This document shows, piece by piece, positions 42,433 to 51,382 of a DNA stretch of 64,000 nt (positions are counted from its first letter, which is position 1; each line of letters starts with the position of its first letter). The stretch comes from an uncultured bacterium (lineage in GTDB: Bacteria; Actinomycetota; Coriobacteriia; Coriobacteriales; Coriobacteriaceae): assembly GCA_905214525.1 (NCBI GenBank), contig CAJMMN010000003.1, forward strand, positions 109,758 to 173,757, read 5' to 3'. The translations under genes and the position numbers were made by a program. A model generated the notes under the pieces. It made no database searches and was not told the DNA's origin. It was given only the letters and a program-made list of their open reading frames with translations.

Positions 42433-43239
42433 ATGTCCGGACACTCTAAGTGGGCCACAACCAAGCATCGTAAGGGCGCGCAGGACGCCAAGCGTTCCGC
42501 CCTCTTCTCCAAGCTGAGCCGCAACATCACCGTTGCTGCCCGTCTCGGCGGTGACCCGCTGCCCGAGAACAACGCCAGCCTCGCCGCTGCCGTTGCTAAG
42601 GCCAAGGCTCAGTCCATGCCCAAGGACAAGATCAAGTCCGCTATCGACAAGGCCTTTGGTTCGGGTGCCGATGCCGCCGTCTACGAGAACATCGTGTACG
42701 AGGGCTATGGTCCCGCCGGTGTCGCCGTCTATGTTGACTGCCTGACCGACAACCGCAACCGTACTGCCGCCGATGTCCGTTCCGCCTTCTCCCACGCTGG
42801 TGGCAACCTGGGCACCTCCGGCTCCGTCGCCTTCCAGTTTGAGCGCAAGGGCCAGATCGTCGTCGCCAAGGAGATCCTGGACGAGAACGCCAAGAAGGAG
42901 ACCATGATCGCCAACGGTGCTGCCGGTGACGAGGATGAGTTCATGATGGCAATCGCCGAGGCCGGTGGCGAGGACTACGAGGACGCCGGCGAGGAGTGGA
43001 TCGTCTGGACCGCTGCCAACGACGTCATGGCTGTCTCCAAGGCACTCGAGGAGCAGGGCGTCCAGGTCAAGGGTTCCGAGACCACCATGGTTCCGACCAC
43101 CCCGACCGAGGTCTCCGGTACCGACGCCAAGAAGGTTCAGCGCCTCATCGACCGTCTCGAGGAGCTCGACGACGTCCAGGACGTCTACAGCACCATGGAC
43201 ATGACCGACGAGGTCATCGCTGCCCTCGAGGAGGAGTAG
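42433..43239 (+). CDS. yebC: YebC/PmpR-family protein, 268 aa
   Basis: YebC-family DNA/ribosome-associated protein. The N-terminus MSGHSKWATTKHRKGAQDAKR is diagnostic, followed by NNASLAAAVAKAKAQSMPKD and IVYEGYGPAGVA. It is about 25 residues longer than usual because of an acidic insertion near residues 155-180 (NAKKETMIANGAAGDEDEF). Family members have been described as transcription regulators and, more recently, as factors aiding translation of proline stretches. AGGAGACACGT precedes the ATG. Confidence 0.95.
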   Translation: MSGHSKWATTKHRKGAQDAKRSALFSKLSRNITVAARLGGDPLPENNASLAAAVAKAKAQSMPKDKIKSAIDKAFGSGADAAVYENIVYEGYGPAGVAVYVDCLTDNRNRTAADVRSAFSHAGGNLGTSGSVAFQFERKGQIVVAKEILDENAKKETMIANGAAGDEDEFMMAIAEAGGEDYEDAGEEWIVWTAANDVMAVSKALEEQGVQVKGSETTMVPTTPTEVSGTDAKKVQRLIDRLEELDDVQDVYSTMDMTDEVIAALEEE

Positions 43240-43405
43240 CGCCTGCACGGGTTAAGCCGTGCATATCTGGGCATAATGAAGCGAGCATGCAAGCCTCGTG
43301 GAATAGATGAGCCGGATCCGCGTGCGTAGAGCACCGGACCCGGCTCTTTTATAATGATGCGAACCGTTCTGCATTTCGAGAGCCGAGATTTGAAGGGAGC
43401 GCCGC

Positions 43406-43951
43406 GTGCGCGTACTCAAACGAGCCCTAGCGATCGTGTATCTTGCCGCCACCATCGTGGCGCTGGGTACGCTTGTCTGCCAGTTTTGGGGGCCGTATAC
43501 GCATCGCTTTATGCTGCTGATGCGCGACCCCATGCCGCGCATCGTCGTGACGGTGTGCGCCGGCGTCGTGGCGCTTGGCGTACTGCTGAGCTTTTTCCGC
43601 CTGATGTTCGCCCGTCGCGAGCCGTCCTGCGTGCATCCGGCGGGGGAGCGCAATATCGAGGTTACCCTTGCGGCGCTTTCTTCGTGCGCCAGGGCTGCTG
43701 CCGAGCGCGACGACCGCGTGATGGTTGAGCATATCGAGGCCCGCGTCCAAGGCTCCGACGATTCGCACGTCCGTTTTAAGGTCGAGGCCATCGCGCTCGA
43801 TGATAAGGACGTTGCCGCTCTTGCCACCTCGATGCAGCAGCGCATCGAGAAGGCCTGCGACACCATGCTCGGCACGCCGGGTACGACCGCGCGTGTCCGT
43901 TTTTTGCCGTCCAAGACTACCGTCCAGACCGTGGAGGTTTCCGGTGATTGA
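43406..43951 (+). CDS. AmaP-like membrane anchor of Asp23, 181 aa
   Basis: Two N-terminal membrane helices (about residues 8-28 and 45-66) are followed by a soluble domain with two beta-alpha halves, as in the alkaline-shock membrane anchor AmaP. The start is GTG with GAAGGGAGC upstream. It overlaps the next gene by 8 bases. Together with the DUF2273 and Asp23 genes it forms the standard three-gene envelope-stress module. Assignment rests mostly on layout and topology. Confidence 0.8.
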   Translation: MRVLKRALAIVYLAATIVALGTLVCQFWGPYTHRFMLLMRDPMPRIVVTVCAGVVALGVLLSFFRLMFARREPSCVHPAGERNIEVTLAALSSCARAAAERDDRVMVEHIEARVQGSDDSHVRFKVEAIALDDKDVAALATSMQQRIEKACDTMLGTPGTTARVRFLPSKTTVQTVEVSGD

Positions 43952-44321
43952 TACCAATCAAGATAAGACCGCTCGTACGCCGCGCCTGACGATTGACCAG
44001 AGCGCTACGCCGGCGAGCGAACCTGTTGATTCCAAAGCAGAGGCAACCGAGTTACAAGACGCGGCAGCCGCGGATTTTGACGAGGCTATGGGTCTCATCA
44101 AGGGTACGGGCGCTGCCATCTGGAGCTATGCTGTGCGTCATCCCAACACCACGCTCGGTGCCGTCGCCGGCTTTATCCTCGCCGTGTTGGTGCTCACGCT
44201 CGGCCTGTGGGATACGCTCGTCATTGCATTCTTCGTGCTGATCGGCGCTGTGATCGGTCAAATTCGCGACGGCGAGAACGGGATCGTCAACTTCTTCGGC
44301 CGTCTGTTTAGCGGCCGCTAA
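43944..44321 (+). CDS. DUF2273-like small membrane protein, 125 aa
   Basis: Residues 1-60 are hydrophilic. A membrane hairpin at about 68-108 (NTTLGAVAGFILAVLVLTLG ... FFVLIGAVIGQIRDG) ends in a basic FFGRLFSGR, the DUF2273 pattern. GTG start at 43944 inside the end of the AmaP-like gene, with GGAGG 11 bases upstream. It probably works with the Asp23 protein at the membrane. Confidence 0.8.
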   Translation: MIDTNQDKTARTPRLTIDQSATPASEPVDSKAEATELQDAAAADFDEAMGLIKGTGAAIWSYAVRHPNTTLGAVAGFILAVLVLTLGLWDTLVIAFFVLIGAVIGQIRDGENGIVNFFGRLFSGR

Positions 44322-44365
44322 TATGTATTCGACTGTCGCATCCGCGGCAGGCATAAGGAGGAACC

Positions 44366-44881
44366 ATGGCTTTTAATACGAAGGTCGATGTAGCCGATAC
44401 CGAGCTCGAGGAGAACGAGGCGGTCGTCGCCGAAGCTGAGGATGTGACGCTCGAGGACGAGGCTCTCGTCGAGGCCGAGTCCGATACGGATGAGGACGAC
44501 GAGGAAGCGGACGAGTCCGAGGACTCGCTGACCTATTCCAACGGCGTGATCGAGAAGGTCGTTGCCATGGCCACTCGCGAGGTTCCGCACGTTCTGGGCA
44601 TGAAGGGTAATCTCATGCATTTTGTGCAGGAGCAGTTTGGTGCCGAGAATCTGACCAAGGGCGTGACGGTCGAGGTCACCGACGATAATCGCGTGGTCGT
44701 CAACATCTCCGTCATCATCGAGTACGGCGCCTATGCGCCCGCGATTTTCGACGACGTCAAGGAGCGCGTCACCGAGCGCCTTGCCGCGATGACCGGCCTT
44801 GAGGTGGCAGGCGTCAACCTGCGCATCGAGGATGTCATCACCCCCGAGGAGTACGAGCACCGTACCAACCAGCACGAGTAA
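44366..44881 (+). CDS. Asp23/Gls24 family envelope stress protein, 171 aa
   Basis: Residues 1-52 are a very acidic leader (ESDTDEDDEEADESED). Residues 53-165 form the Asp23 domain: SNGVIEKVVAMATREVPHVLGM, VTVEVTDDNRVVVNISVIIEYG and VNLRIEDVITPEE. Asp23 proteins gather under the membrane and respond to alkaline or envelope stress. TAAGGAGGAACC precedes the ATG. The stop codon abuts a GGGACAGG palindrome and then a terminator. Confidence 0.92.
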   Translation: MAFNTKVDVADTELEENEAVVAEAEDVTLEDEALVEAESDTDEDDEEADESEDSLTYSNGVIEKVVAMATREVPHVLGMKGNLMHFVQEQFGAENLTKGVTVEVTDDNRVVVNISVIIEYGAYAPAIFDDVKERVTERLAAMTGLEVAGVNLRIEDVITPEEYEHRTNQHE

Positions 44882-44929
44882 CCTGCCAAAAAGGGACAGG
44901 TTTATTTTGGCAGGTTTTATCTGCGAAAA
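44882..44929 (+). repeat. GGGACAGG palindrome, copy 5
   Basis: Fully paired CCTGCCAAAA/TTTTGGCAGG unit beginning on the base after the Asp23 stop codon. Confidence 0.92.
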
Positions 44930-44934
44930 CGTTA

Positions 44935-44976
44935 AACGGCCGACCGCGCAAGCAAAAGCGTGGCCGGCCGTTATTT
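44935..44976 (+). terminator. terminator of Asp23 operon
   Basis: AACGGCCGACCGCGC pairs with GCGTGGCCGGCCGTT (two mismatches) across AAGCAAAA, followed by ATTTGT. Confidence 0.85.
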
Positions 44977-45089
44977 GTATGCCCCCCGATGTAGGCATAC
45001 CGCTCGTCTAACTAGGGGTTGCAATCGTCGCGTTCCGCGTTACCCTAATGGGCGCATTGTTTCCAAATTGTTAACGAGGGGTTGCCGTA

Positions 45090-46112
45090 ATGGCTGACGA
45101 GCACGAAACAGAAAGCAAGGCATGGGCGATTGAGGCCGCCGCGGCAGAGGCGGCATCGCGTGCTGCCGAGGAGGTGCATCGTCCTCCCGTGGTGCCGATG
45201 GAGCGCGTGGTTGATCGCACCGATATCGAGCGCGGCGAGCGTGCCGGTCAAAAGCGCAGCCAGGAGCCGGGCTTTCCGCGCTTTTTTGCCGAGCTCAATT
45301 TGGGCCTGATCCTCACGGCCTTTGCCATCGTCGCGTTTAAAACCCCTAATCACTTTGCTTTTGGCGGCACCTCGGGCGTGTCGGTCATTCTGTCCACGCT
45401 GTTCCCGACCCTGCCCGTCGGCGTCTTTATGTGGATTATCAATGCGGTCCTGGTCGTTCTGGGCTTTATCTTTTTGGAGCGCAAGGCAATCCTGTGGAGT
45501 GTCTTTGCCTCGTTTGCGCTGTCCGCCTATGTTTCGCTGTTTGAGCTCTTTATTCCGACCGATGTCTCGATGACTGGCGATATGTGGCTCGACCTGTGCT
45601 TTGCCGTGATTCTGCCGGCGCTCGGCAGCGCCATCGTCTTTGATATTGGTGCCTCGACGGGCGGCACGGACATTCTCGCCATGATCCTCAAACGTCGCAC
45701 GACGCTCGAGATTGGCCGCGCCCTGCTGTTGGTCGATATCGGCATCGTGACCATCGCGGCCTTCTTGTACGGTCCGCGCGTCGGTCTGTACTGCGTGCTC
45801 GGCCTGTTTGCCAAGACGCTTGTGGTCGACAAAGCCATTGAGAGCATTCACCTTCGTAAGGTCTGCACGGTCATTTGTTCCGAGCCCCTTAAGGTCGAGG
45901 AGTTTATCGTCAAGCATCTCAACCGCACGGCGACTATCAGCCGCGGCTACGGCGCCTTCTCGGGCAAGTGCGTGACGGTGATCATGAGCGTGCTGAGTCG
46001 TCGCGAGGCCGTGCAGCTGCGTCGCTACGCTCGCGAGATCGATCCGGGTGCCTTTATCACGATCGTCGACAGCTCCGAGATCGTCGGCAAGGGTTTCCGC
46101 GGAACGAACTAA
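45090..46112 (+). CDS. YitT-family membrane protein, 340 aa
   Basis: Five-helix YitT/DUF161 membrane domain (about residues 70-240; GGTSGVSVILSTL and ASTGGTDILAMILKRRTTLEIG are typical) plus a C-terminal DUF2179 domain (245-335; VCTVICSEPLKVEEFIVKHL, RGYGAFSGK). A 65-residue Ala/Glu-rich cytoplasmic extension precedes the first helix and is longer than usual. The function of the family is unclear; transport of small molecules has been proposed. No operon partner. Confidence 0.88.
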   Translation: MADEHETESKAWAIEAAAAEAASRAAEEVHRPPVVPMERVVDRTDIERGERAGQKRSQEPGFPRFFAELNLGLILTAFAIVAFKTPNHFAFGGTSGVSVILSTLFPTLPVGVFMWIINAVLVVLGFIFLERKAILWSVFASFALSAYVSLFELFIPTDVSMTGDMWLDLCFAVILPALGSAIVFDIGASTGGTDILAMILKRRTTLEIGRALLLVDIGIVTIAAFLYGPRVGLYCVLGLFAKTLVVDKAIESIHLRKVCTVICSEPLKVEEFIVKHLNRTATISRGYGAFSGKCVTVIMSVLSRREAVQLRRYAREIDPGAFITIVDSSEIVGKGFRGTN

Positions 46113-46262
46113 CGCGGTCGAGCTCATCAAACAATCGAATAGCGCCCTGCGCATTGCAAATGCGTCATGTTGGAGTATTTGTCCCCACATTGGGTGATAA
46201 TGATGCTAAAGACATCGTTTGCGATCCAGATGATTCGCTCAAGATACGAAGGGATGATCTCG

Positions 46263-47549
46263 ATGTTCTGTTCGCAGTGTGGTGCCCCCATGGGCGACAA
46301 CGATAAGTTCTGTGGTGCGTGTGGTGCCCCCAATGCCGGTGCCGCAGCCTCTGCCCCTCAGGGTCAGCCCCAGCAGTTTGTTCCGCAACCGCCCGTGGCG
46401 AATGCGTCCAAGGGCTGTGTGGCTCAGGCGTTTGAGGACATGACCAAGACTCCGGGCGTGCTGCAGCGCGTGTGCCAGATTGCCTTTTTACCGGCGCTGA
46501 TTTGTGTTGTGTCGGTACTCGTGCTGTTTATTCCCGTTATTGGCGGCATTGCAGCTGCCATCGGCTTTTTGGCAGCTTGCATTGCGAGCGTGTGTGGTTC
46601 CGGCTTTGGTATTGAGTGGGGTCGCGATCTGTCGCTCAAGGTTGATGGCGGTATGGATCGTCCACTCATGCGTTCCACGTCGTTTGGCCTCGGAGTCTTT
46701 TCGAGCGTTATCTCGGTCGTGCTCGAGGTTATCGCTGCCATTCCCGTTATCGGTGTAGTGCTTTCGCTGGTGGAGAGCGTGGTAATTGGCGCCGCGGGCT
46801 CGTATTCGTATTACGGCTCCTATGCACTCGAGGCAGCGCTGTTTGGCTCGCTTGGCCTGCTTGTCCTGGCTATGATTGCCACGGCGGTCTTGGGGGTCTT
46901 CTTTAAGATGTTCGCCGACATTGCCGTGATGCACTTTGCGGTGACCGGTCGTGTCGAGAGCGCGTTTTCGCTCGACAAGGTCTGGGCGGCGTTTAAGCAC
47001 AACAAGACCAAGCTGTTTTGTGCTTCGTTCCTTCCCGAGTTTTTGACGGGCCTGGTCGCCAACGTTGTCACATGGATCTTGACGTTCGTCTTTGGCACCA
47101 TTGCCTCTGTCGGTATGTATAGCTACTACTACCGTCCTTCGGCTATTGAGGCGCTTGTTACCGTCGGTGGCATCACGCTCGTATTGTTCTTGGTGCTGAC
47201 GGCGTTTGTCACGGTATTCCTCACGGTCTTTGGCAAGATGCTCAAGCACCGTGCCGTTGGCTATTGGGTTGCGCGCTACGCAAGCGAGTGGGCCGACGAG
47301 GACAAGGACGACGTCCTGACTTTTGTGCTGCCGTTTGAGAAGAAGTCTGCTCCGGCTGGTTTTAGCGCCGACGCAGCGCCCGTATCCGATTCCGCTGCGG
47401 CGCCGGCGCCTGCGCCCGAGCCCGAGCCCGCGCCCGTGCCTGAGCCTGAGCCTGAGCCCGAGCCCGCGCCCATGCCGGAACCGGAGCCCGAGCCTGCACC
47501 TGAGCCCGAGCCTGCGCCAAGCTCCGACGAGGACCCGCAGGACGAGTAA
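46263..47549 (+). CDS. zinc-ribbon DUF4013 membrane protein with Pro/Glu repeat tail, 428 aa
   Basis: The N-terminus is a double zinc ribbon (FCSQCGAPMGDNDKFCGACGAPN). A DUF4013-like region with four to six helices spans about residues 75-340. The C-terminal 55 residues are almost pure Ala/Pro/Glu repeats of the type PEPEPAP, ending DEDPQDE. Such a tail is extended and charged. ATG 46263 has AAGGG 9 bases upstream. The tail repeat tract may vary in length between strains by slippage. Function unknown. Confidence 0.82.
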   Translation: MFCSQCGAPMGDNDKFCGACGAPNAGAAASAPQGQPQQFVPQPPVANASKGCVAQAFEDMTKTPGVLQRVCQIAFLPALICVVSVLVLFIPVIGGIAAAIGFLAACIASVCGSGFGIEWGRDLSLKVDGGMDRPLMRSTSFGLGVFSSVISVVLEVIAAIPVIGVVLSLVESVVIGAAGSYSYYGSYALEAALFGSLGLLVLAMIATAVLGVFFKMFADIAVMHFAVTGRVESAFSLDKVWAAFKHNKTKLFCASFLPEFLTGLVANVVTWILTFVFGTIASVGMYSYYYRPSAIEALVTVGGITLVLFLVLTAFVTVFLTVFGKMLKHRAVGYWVARYASEWADEDKDDVLTFVLPFEKKSAPAGFSADAAPVSDSAAAPAPAPEPEPAPVPEPEPEPEPAPMPEPEPEPAPEPEPAPSSDEDPQDE

Positions 47550-47607
47550 CCCTGCCACCTGCCATTTGGGGACGGGGTAGAAACGGTAGAAATAGCGCTT
47601 GACAAAT

Positions 47608-47647
47608 AAGCGGGGGCGGACGTGCCGAAGCGTCCGCCCCCGCTTTG
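47608..47647. terminator. bidirectional terminator
   Basis: AAGCGGGGGCGGACG pairs with CGTCCGCCCCCGCTT between convergent genes. T-rich on both outer flanks. A lone GGGGACGGGG arm of the constant-core family lies at about 47568-47577 just before it. Confidence 0.85.
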
Positions 47648-47689
47648 ATATCGCGATGTGGCTATGACTGCGAGACGGTCGCGAATCGG

Positions 47690-49153
47690 CTACTCGTCGT
47701 GCTTCTCCTCGCGGCGCGCGGCGGCGCGTGCATCGTGGATGCCCTTGATCGCGGCGTGGCGAGCCGTGCGGGCATCGTGGATGGCGTCACGAGCCTCGGC
47801 GGTCGTCGCCTTGGCAGAGCGCAACTTGGCGGCCAGATCGGGGTTGGTTTCGGCGACCGCGGTGATCGCGGGGCCGTCGAGCTCCTCTTGCGTGGGCTCG
47901 GCCAAAAAGTCGATGGCATACTGGGCGGCCACCATGGAGCCCTTGGCCAGCACCGACTCGTCAATCTTGTAGAAGCAAGAATGTTGGGCGTACGTGGCGC
48001 CAATCTGGGGGTTGCGCGTGCCAACAAAGGCGAGCACGCCCGGTACGCGGCGCAGATACTCCGAGAAGTCCTCGCCCGAAAGTGTGCCGCGATAATGGCC
48101 TTCGCCGGCTGCACCCAGGCACTTGACCACGGCCTGACGACAACGCTCGCTCGAGGCGACGTCGTTTTCGACCTTGTAGTTGGCGATGGTGTAGTCGGTG
48201 AGTTCGGCCTCGGCGCCCAGGGCCGCCGCAGTGTGCTCCACGATGCGGCGCATAAGTTCGGGCATCTCCTCATGCGTCTTGTCGCCATAGGTGCGCACCG
48301 TGCCGGCGAGGTAGGCCGTGCCGGCGATAACGTTGCGCGCGGTGCCGCCGTGCAGTTCGCCAACGGTGATGACGGCGGGTTCGTAGGGGCTAATCTCGCG
48401 CGAAACGATGGTCTGCAGGGCATTGACGATCTCGGCGGCCACCATGACGGCGTCGTGGCCGCGCTGGGGCATGGCGCCGTGGCACGAGGTGCCGCGGACA
48501 TCGATGCGGAACCAGTCGGTATTGGCCATGCGCGGGCCGGGCTCGCAGCTTACGGTGCCGGCGTCGACCTCGCTCCAGATGTGCGCGGCGTAGGCGCCGT
48601 CGACGCCGTTGAGGACACCCGTGCCGATCATGAGCTTGGCGCCCTGGCCGTTTTCCTCGCTGGGCTGGAAGACGATGCGGACTTCGCCGTGGATGTCGTC
48701 GGTCATATGGCGCAGGATTTGCAGCGTGCCGAGCATCATGGCGATATGGCAGTCGTGGCCGCAGGCGTGCATGCAGCCCTCGTTGACGCTGGCGAACTCT
48801 TCGCCGGTCTGCTCGGTGACGGGCAGGGCGTCGATGTCGGCGCGCAGCAGGATGCGGCGGCGTGGCGTGCCGTCCTCGCGATAGGCGTCGGGCGCGGTGC
48901 CGCGAAGGGTTGCCACAAGGCCCGTCTTAAGGGGACGCTCGTAGGGGATATTCATGGCGTCGAGCTGGTTGGCGATGTCAGAAGTCGTGCGCTCCTCGGC
49001 AAGGCTCAGCTCCGGGTGCTTATGGAAGTGGCGGCGCTGCTTGATGATATAGGGTTCAAACTCGGTAGCGATATCTTTGATGGCTGCGGTGACGTCGTCA
49101 GCCGCACGAGCCTCGGTCGCCGCCATAATCTGCTGTGCCTTGGTCTTCGTCAT
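47690..49153 (-). CDS. M20-family amidohydrolase, 487 aa
   Basis: Metal-dependent amidohydrolase/carboxypeptidase of family M20D (hippurate hydrolase or N-acyl amino-acid type). RADIDALPV, the metal-binding HACGHDCHIAMMLG, FQPSEENGQGAK with catalytic Glu, and a dimerisation domain (GTSCHGAMPQRGHDA) are in usual order. About 85 C-terminal residues beyond the core are Ala-rich and charged, which is unusual and probably helical. ATG 49153 has AAGGAGC upstream; the open frame further upstream overlaps the divergent gene and is rejected. Confidence 0.92.
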   Translation of the reverse strand: MTKTKAQQIMAATEARAADDVTAAIKDIATEFEPYIIKQRRHFHKHPELSLAEERTTSDIANQLDAMNIPYERPLKTGLVATLRGTAPDAYREDGTPRRRILLRADIDALPVTEQTGEEFASVNEGCMHACGHDCHIAMMLGTLQILRHMTDDIHGEVRIVFQPSEENGQGAKLMIGTGVLNGVDGAYAAHIWSEVDAGTVSCEPGPRMANTDWFRIDVRGTSCHGAMPQRGHDAVMVAAEIVNALQTIVSREISPYEPAVITVGELHGGTARNVIAGTAYLAGTVRTYGDKTHEEMPELMRRIVEHTAAALGAEAELTDYTIANYKVENDVASSERCRQAVVKCLGAAGEGHYRGTLSGEDFSEYLRRVPGVLAFVGTRNPQIGATYAQHSCFYKIDESVLAKGSMVAAQYAIDFLAEPTQEELDGPAITAVAETNPDLAAKLRSAKATTAEARDAIHDARTARHAAIKGIHDARAAARREEKHDE

Positions 49154-49321
49154 GGTCGATTTGCTCCTTGCTGGGTTGATCGCAAAATCGTACAGGCTCT
49201 CTCCAGTATGCCACCTGCCGCTAGGGCTGGTAAAGTTGCCGTTTGCCGCTTGGGGTTTTGTTGCAAGGGCGGGGGAGTACACTCGGGGGTGTTGAATTTC
49301 CTGCCAGAGATGGGGATGCCC

Positions 49322-50959
49322 ATGCAACATATCGATCGGATTATCCGCTCCAAGAACGTCTTTACCGCGCAAGACGGCATCGATACTGCCCGCGAGCTGG
49401 CGATTGCCATCGCAGGCGACCGTATCGTCGCAGTCGGCAAGCCCGATGACGTGATCGCCGCCGCTCCCGCCGCCACGCCGGTTATCGACTACGGCGAGCA
49501 GTTTGTCTGCCCCGGTTTCCATGACGCTCATCTGCACTTCTTCCATACCTCGGTCGGTTCCTCGCCGTACATGCTCATGGATATGGGCACGTCCGAGGCG
49601 GCGCTGGTGCAGCACGCGCTCGAGTTTTCCCAGGACCTGCCCGATGACGCTTGGGTTGTGACGCAGGGCTGGCGCGACTACCGTTGGGACCCGCCCGCGC
49701 ATCCTACCAAGGCGTCGCTCGATGCGGCATTCCCCGATCGCCCCTGCGTTATGTATTCGGGCGACGGGCACACGCTGTGGCTCAACAGCCGCGCACTCGA
49801 AGCCCTCGGCGTGACACGCGACAGCGAGCCTCCGGCGGGTGGTAGCTACGACAAAGATGCAAATGGCGAGCTTACGGGTATCGCCCACGAGGCGGCTGCT
49901 ATGCAGCTGCTGCCGCGCTGCCTGGAGTGGCTGGGCGAGGACCGCATCGCGAGCGCTTACGCCGACCAGATGAAGCGTATGGCCGAGCAAGGCATCACCT
50001 CAATCTGCGATATGTCGCTCATGCCCATGCCGGGCTGCGACTTTATTCGCGACGATGTTTACGACAAGCTGCAGGCCTCCGGCAAGCTGGGCATCCGCGC
50101 CCATCTGTTTCCCACGCTGCTGGATGACCAGTCGCGCTTGGAAGAACTCCAGACCCGCTACGCGAACAACGCGCTGCTCTCGGCGCCAGGCTTTAAACAG
50201 TTCTTCGACGGCGTGTCGAGCGAGCATACCGCATACCTCACTGAGCCCTATACCAACCCGCGCTTCCCGGGCGACCAGGGCCGCCTGACGGTCCCTGTCG
50301 AGCGTATGCGCAAGTTGGTTTTGGCGGCAGCCGAGCGTGACCATACCGTGCGCATCCACGTTATCGGCGACGGTGCCATCCATGCCGCACTCGATATCTT
50401 TGAGGAGGCGGCAGAGCTCTACGGCTTGCCCCAGCACGGCCATAACACACTCGAGCATCTGGAGAACCTCCTGCCCGAGGACATCGACCGCCTGCGCAAG
50501 CTCAACGTGGTCGCCTCGAGCCAGCCCTGCCACATCACGCTCGATCCGGGTGGCCCAGAGCGCGACCTTGGCCTGGAGCGAAGCCGAATCATGTGGCCGT
50601 TCGCAACCTATAAGCAGCGCGGCATCCGCCAAGCCTTCGGTACTGACAGCCCTATCACGTCCGTTACCAGCATGAACGTGCTCTACACGGCTATTACGCG
50701 CCAAGACCCCAAAAGCCACTGGCCCGAGGGCGGCTGGCTGCCGAGCGAGCGCATCGATGCAGCAACAGCCCTGCGCAACTACACCCTGGGCAGCGCCTAT
50801 GCAGCGGGCGACGAGCAAAACCTCGGCAGCCTAGAACCCGGCAAATACGCCGACCTGGTAGTCCTGGACCAAAACCTGCTCACCATCGACCCCCAAGAAC
50901 TCCAAGCCACCAAAGTCCAAGCCACCTACCTGGCAGGCAACTTAATCTACGAGCGCTAG
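49322..50959 (+). CDS. YtcJ-like amidohydrolase, 545 aa
   Basis: Amidohydrolase family 3 enzyme. GDRIVAVG and PGFHDAHLHFF (metal HxH) open the domain; SGDGHTLWLNSRAL, DGAIHAALDIFEEA and GTDSPI (metal Asp) follow, with a late TLGSAYAAGDEQNLGSLEPGKYADLVVLD, all in the YtcJ order. ATG 49322 has GGGG six bases upstream. It lies divergent from the M20 amidohydrolase with a 168-base shared promoter region, which suggests related roles in amide or peptide breakdown. Substrate unknown. Confidence 0.9.
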   Translation: MQHIDRIIRSKNVFTAQDGIDTARELAIAIAGDRIVAVGKPDDVIAAAPAATPVIDYGEQFVCPGFHDAHLHFFHTSVGSSPYMLMDMGTSEAALVQHALEFSQDLPDDAWVVTQGWRDYRWDPPAHPTKASLDAAFPDRPCVMYSGDGHTLWLNSRALEALGVTRDSEPPAGGSYDKDANGELTGIAHEAAAMQLLPRCLEWLGEDRIASAYADQMKRMAEQGITSICDMSLMPMPGCDFIRDDVYDKLQASGKLGIRAHLFPTLLDDQSRLEELQTRYANNALLSAPGFKQFFDGVSSEHTAYLTEPYTNPRFPGDQGRLTVPVERMRKLVLAAAERDHTVRIHVIGDGAIHAALDIFEEAAELYGLPQHGHNTLEHLENLLPEDIDRLRKLNVVASSQPCHITLDPGGPERDLGLERSRIMWPFATYKQRGIRQAFGTDSPITSVTSMNVLYTAITRQDPKSHWPEGGWLPSERIDAATALRNYTLGSAYAAGDEQNLGSLEPGKYADLVVLDQNLLTIDPQELQATKVQATYLAGNLIYER

Positions 50960-51046
50960 CCCCATACCCCACCCACAAGGGGCGCGTTTCAGCAACGTGC
51001 CCCTTTCTTGTTCGCACCATCCGCATCGCCATTTTGCTGTACTGAC

Positions 51047-51245
51047 TTTTCTGAATGCCGGGCCCGAATTAGTTAACCTGCCTCCCGGGGCGGACCGGAG
51101 GGCATGAAGTTTGTCGCGAGTTCCGCACGCAAAGGAAAGCACTTAATGTGCTTTCCGTCTTGCGCAGGACTGTAGAGCAGCAAACTTCATGCCCTCCGGT
51201 CCGCCCCGGGAGCCACCGCTAAGTTATCCCCTGGCATTCAGAAAA
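51047..51245. repeat. 199-bp nested palindrome upstream of groES
   Basis: Outer arms TTTTCTGAATGCC (51047-51059) and GGCATTCAGAAAA (51233-51245). A perfect 31-bp stem pairs 51083-51113 with 51181-51211. Inner stem GGAAAGCAC-TTAAT-GTGCTTTCC. It fills most of the gene-free stretch 50960-51382. The rest of that stretch holds the groES leader; a -35-like TTGACT is at 51271 and TATAAC at 51285, but they are not spaced as one promoter, and no CIRCE or HAIR operator is visible. Confidence 0.9.
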
Positions 51246-51382
51246 TCTAAGTGCCAAAAAATAAGATTTTTTGACTCCGTGTTGTATAACCCGCCATTCG
51301 TGGGTACCATTCAACGCGTACGCAAACAAAAAGGGTTAATTCGCGTGGCATAACCACGCGGCCCAAAAAGGAGGAGACAAGC

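Noticed and set aside
47645..50959. Single 1104-aa protein including the YtcJ-like enzyme
   Set aside because: The first 559 codons are the antisense of the M20 amidohydrolase gene. The real start with ribosome site is at 49322.
51246..51382. CIRCE or HAIR heat-shock operator before groES
   Set aside because: Neither the TTAGCACTC-N9-GAGTGCTAA nor the CTTGAGT-N7-ACTCAAG pattern is present.
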